Shown one piece after another: positions 33,589-35,767 of a stretch of 35,767 bases of DNA; the first letter of the stretch is position 1, and the number at the start of each line of letters is the position of its first letter. The translations under genes were made by a program, and so were the position numbers. Source of the stretch: an uncultured bacterium (lineage in GTDB: Bacteria; Patescibacteriota; Minisyncoccia; Phycocordibacterales; PALSA-1337); assembly GCA_903842025.1 (NCBI GenBank), contig CAIMKX010000001.1, forward strand, positions 1 to 35,767, given 5' to 3'. The notes beneath the pieces are model-generated. The model worked only from the letters and a program-made list of their open reading frames with translations, was not told the origin of the DNA and did not search any database.

Positions 33589-33888
33589 TTGATGTTTCAA
33601 TTTCTTGATCTTATCCCGAGAGCGAAAGCGGCAGTTGATCTGGCCGCTTTTGGCGTTATCGTCAATCCGATAATAACGAATATCGTTTACCCTGTAATTG
33701 CCCTCATGTTCGGCGTCGCCGTCTTGTTCTTCGTTTACGGTGTGATTCAAATGATCATTACGAACGATGAAAGCGGCCGCGAGAAGGGGAAGATGACCAT
33801 CTTGTATGGCACCTTGGGTATGTTTATAATGGTCTCGGCCTGGGGGATAATATATCTGGTATCAAATACGGTTAAGGGAGGATTTTAG
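33589..33888 (+). CDS. VirB2-like small membrane protein 6 of 6
   Basis: At 99 residues it is the shortest. The core VYPVIALMFGVAVLFFVYGVIQMI / YGTLGMFIMVSAWGIIYLVSNTV keeps the S.WG...N ending. The N-terminus ends in AKA, a possible signal cleavage site. It starts two bases after copy 5. Confidence 0.7.
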   Translation: MMFQFLDLIPRAKAAVDLAAFGVIVNPIITNIVYPVIALMFGVAVLFFVYGVIQMIITNDESGREKGKMTILYGTLGMFIMVSAWGIIYLVSNTVKGGF

Positions 33889-33893
33889 GTCAG

Positions 33894-33908
33894 CGATGTC
33901 GGACATCG
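33894..33908. promoter_or_regulatory. 15-bp palindrome sharing a core with the pilus operator
   Basis: CGATGTC, G, GACATCG. The central ATGTCnGACAT is the same as in the 21-bp palindrome at 7126-7146. Confidence 0.4.
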
Positions 33909-33920
33909 GTAGTAGATAAA

Positions 33921-33957
33921 AGAAAAGACCGTCCCGATTACTCGTGGCGGTCTTTTT
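33921..33957. terminator. Bidirectional terminator after the pilin array
   Basis: AAAAGACCG / CGGTCTTTT hairpin with A and T runs outside; shared with the convergent minus-strand gene at 33978. Confidence 0.88.
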
Positions 33958-33977
33958 GATTCTTAAAAGAACTACTA

Positions 33978-34436
33978 TTACAGAGTTGTTCGTCTGGGAT
34001 TATGTGCCCAGCCGACTTTTTCTGTTGTAACTGCTTGGCCATCCTGGACCATAATCTCAATGGCATTGAAGCCACTGGATATTTCCAGGTGCGCACCAGG
34101 TTTCCAGTGTGGTGGATAGATCGGGTAAACCCGATTTGTACTGTAATCGAGACGAGCCCAACACGGCGCGTCACCCAGTATTGTCGCATCAATCCGTTTT
34201 GTTGGATCAGAGCAACTGGTCACGAGCGTCCACTTTCCGGTAGTCACCATGACTTCGCCGAATGATGGCTGCGCTGCCTCTTTCTGCTTTTCCGCCTCTG
34301 CGAGGCGGTTAGCGAGAGGGGGGCGCGTTACGAATTCACTAAACTTCATTTTGGTCGAGGCCTTTGAATGCCTCCACATTCCCCAAAAGAAGATTATGGC
34401 TCCAACAAGGAGCCCGATCGTCATCAATTTTTTCAT
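33978..34436 (-). CDS. Small membrane-anchored protein of unknown function
   Basis: An N-terminal membrane segment (about 4-21) precedes a charged helix (ANRLAEAEKQKEAA) and a soluble beta-rich domain with two cysteines (TSCSDPTKR, DAPCWARLDY). It starts nine bases after the SPFH-like gene, and AGGAG overlapping that gene's stop is a clear ribosome binding site. No family is recognised; the coupling suggests a partner of the SPFH-like protein. Confidence 0.7.
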   Translation of the reverse strand: MKKLMTIGLLVGAIIFFWGMWRHSKASTKMKFSEFVTRPPLANRLAEAEKQKEAAQPSFGEVMVTTGKWTLVTSCSDPTKRIDATILGDAPCWARLDYSTNRVYPIYPPHWKPGAHLEISSGFNAIEIMVQDGQAVTTEKVGWAHNPRRTTL

Positions 34437-34445
34437 TCATTACTC

Positions 34446-35462
34446 CTAGCTTGATGGAACGTTGGCAATGTTCAATCCACCCTGATTGATCACCTGAGTC
34501 ACCTTGCCATCGTGAATAAGGTTCTCCTGAATGACCATCGCTCTAATTTCGGCGATCGATGGAATATCTTTGTCCGGGGTCGGTTGTTTGAGAATGTTTC
34601 CTTTGTCATCCTTTACCCCTTCGCGATATAATTTGAGCCGTTCTGCAATCTGATTGTTGACGGTTTCAGTACCGTAAGTCTGCGCTTCCCGTTTTGCGTT
34701 TTGGACTTGGATATCAACCCGAGAGTCGATAACCTTGTCTTGAGGACGCAGAACTGGTTGTAACTTCTTGATGCGGATTCCAAATCCGCGAATATCATCG
34801 AGAGTACTGTTTCCAGATTCATGTGGCGCTCCCTTTTCTCCCGAGATATAGCCAAGAAGAGTCTCCTGCAGTTCACGAGAACTTTTTTCCATGTACTCAC
34901 TTCTTTTATCGTTTGCGATAACTTGAATCCAGGTCGTCAAAATGTCATCAAGTTGGGGAAATATCTGAGTGACGTCTCCACCCGTGACATTAGCAAAATC
35001 CCGTAGTTTTTCGCCGCCAGTTTTCCAGTTGTTCTGGGTGTCTACGAATCCACTCGGGTCATCGTACTCATCTGGTAGTACACTTATGGACACTGATCCG
35101 ATAATGTACTGACCATCTTGGCAACGAACCGGCTTGGCGAGAGTTATATCTTTGTCAACCTGCTTCATCGTGAATTCAACATAGCCGATCACCTTGATGG
35201 CTGGAATCCAGTCCAGAAGCAGTGTCAATTTATCGACTTTAACCGTTGTCATCTGTCCCAAGAAGGTTAAAAGCCAAACCCTTCGAGGCATTGCCTCTTT
35301 GGGTTGCTTGAAGCCTTGAAACATCAAGACTCCCAACAGGAACGGCACTATACAAAGATAGTTCCCGTTGAAAAGTCCAACGCTTCCCCAACCAAGTAAT
35401 ATGATCATTACAAATAGCAGGGAACAGCTGTATCTATTTAACAGACTCGGATATGGGTTCAT
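34446..35462 (-). CDS. SPFH/band 7-like membrane protein
   Basis: Two N-terminal membrane segments (about 10-50) precede a long domain with IKVIGYVEFTMKQVDKDI, IGSVSISVLPDEYDDPSGFV and a C-terminal helical region (RVDIQVQNAKREAQTYGTETVNNQIAERL). This arrangement resembles SPFH proteins that form membrane rings or microdomains. ATG 35462 has GGATGG just upstream; an in-frame start at 35489 is possible. It forms an operon with the small anchored protein. Family assignment is moderate. Confidence 0.7.
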   Translation of the reverse strand: MNPYPSLLNRYSCSLLFVMIILLGWGSVGLFNGNYLCIVPFLLGVLMFQGFKQPKEAMPRRVWLLTFLGQMTTVKVDKLTLLLDWIPAIKVIGYVEFTMKQVDKDITLAKPVRCQDGQYIIGSVSISVLPDEYDDPSGFVDTQNNWKTGGEKLRDFANVTGGDVTQIFPQLDDILTTWIQVIANDKRSEYMEKSSRELQETLLGYISGEKGAPHESGNSTLDDIRGFGIRIKKLQPVLRPQDKVIDSRVDIQVQNAKREAQTYGTETVNNQIAERLKLYREGVKDDKGNILKQPTPDKDIPSIAEIRAMVIQENLIHDGKVTQVINQGGLNIANVPSS

Positions 35463-35586
35463 TCTTCCATCCTTTTCTTTGCGAACCACCCCATCGGGCA
35501 GTCCTGTTTTTGTTATTTTCTATTATCCAAATTGTCAAAGTACCGGTATTCCGGAACGCCCGGAAAGGTTACTTTTTCTGCCCTCT

Positions 35587-35616
35587 ATTGTAGCATGGAA
35601 ACGGTACAAATGTCAA
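35587..35616 (-). promoter_or_regulatory. Promoter of the SPFH-like operon
   Basis: On the minus strand TTGACA (35611-35616) lies 18 bases before TACAAT (35587-35592), giving a leader of about 120 bases. A second TTGACA lies at about 35534-35539, closer to the gene. Confidence 0.5.
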
Positions 35617-35718
35617 GGAATATACCAGTAACCCCTCACACCCCTCCTCGACCTAATCGCCGCCCTGTGAATAACAACACAGTTGTTTCGTTTCATCCAT
35701 GTTAAAATATATGTCGTA

Positions 35719-35767
35719 ATGAGTTTAACTGACAACGAAATCAGAGAACGAATGGTTGAACTTCACA
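35719..35767 (+). CDS. Start of an unidentified gene, cut by the window edge
   Basis: ATG 35719 begins MSLTDNEIRERMVELH and runs off the window. TAAAAT at 35703-35708 lies ten bases upstream. Too short to identify. Confidence 0.45.
   Translation, partial: MSLTDNEIRERMVELH

Overview
The window looks like chromosome from a Candidate Phyla Radiation bacterium (Patescibacteria, most likely a Parcubacteria-type lineage). The evidence is a compact set of housekeeping genes (hisS, typA, trxB-like, ftsZ, ftsA, ybeY, a CPR-style bS21, lepB, pth, an S1-domain protein, gyrA), Gram-positive-like type IV pilus genes, VirB2-like small pilins, many genes without Shine-Dalgarno sequences, and abundant palindromic repeats. 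TGA is used as a normal stop (for example hisS), so the UGA-recoded CPR lineages are excluded. All assignments come from reading motifs; no database search was possible.

Layout. 0-2.9 kb: hisS (-) and a divergent membrane PH / AlbA_2 fusion protein (+). 2.9-4.7 kb: a small defence/toxin-antitoxin island (DUF6922-like plus AbiEii-like nucleotidyltransferase, hicAB, one unknown gene); the first module is flanked by a 34-bp direct repeat. 4.8-7.0 kb: typA (-) and a small unknown gene (-). 7.03-7.26 kb: a dense regulatory region. 7.26-11.8 kb: a type IV pilus operon (PilB/GspE ATPase, PilC/GspF platform, a pilin-like N-terminus fused to an LVIVD beta-propeller, a 50-residue mini-pilin, a PilX-like protein). 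11.8-14.0 kb: thioredoxin-reductase-like gene, a matrixin-type metalloprotease and a 68-residue membrane protein. 14.0-20.5 kb (-): lepB, a degenerate HisRS paralogue, bS21, ybeY, ftsA, a membrane hydrolase and ftsZ. 20.6-25.2 kb: pth (+), an S1 protein (-) and a secreted M64-like protease (-). 25.2-29.0 kb (+): a degenerate metallo-beta-lactamase-fold protein, a small membrane protein and gyrA. 29.1-29.4 kb: a tRNA-like RNA (-) under a regulatory array. 29.4-33.9 kb (+): a methyltransferase, a solute-binding protein and six tandem VirB2-like membrane proteins. 34.0-35.5 kb (-): an SPFH-like membrane protein and a small anchored protein. A new gene (+) begins at 35719.

Signals across the window. 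(1) Many genes have a -10 hexamer followed by exactly six bases and then the ATG, so most first-in-operon mRNAs are probably leaderless; six cases have a perfect TATAAT. (2) An 88-bp array of 22-bp phased units occurs only twice, upstream of the pilus operon and of the tRNA-like RNA, each time ending seven bases before the -10; this is the strongest candidate for an undescribed regulatory system. (3) Palindromic repeat family A has entered hisS, typA and the membrane hydrolase gene in frame. Family B occurs as inverted pairs between genes. Both are concentrated around housekeeping and pilus genes.
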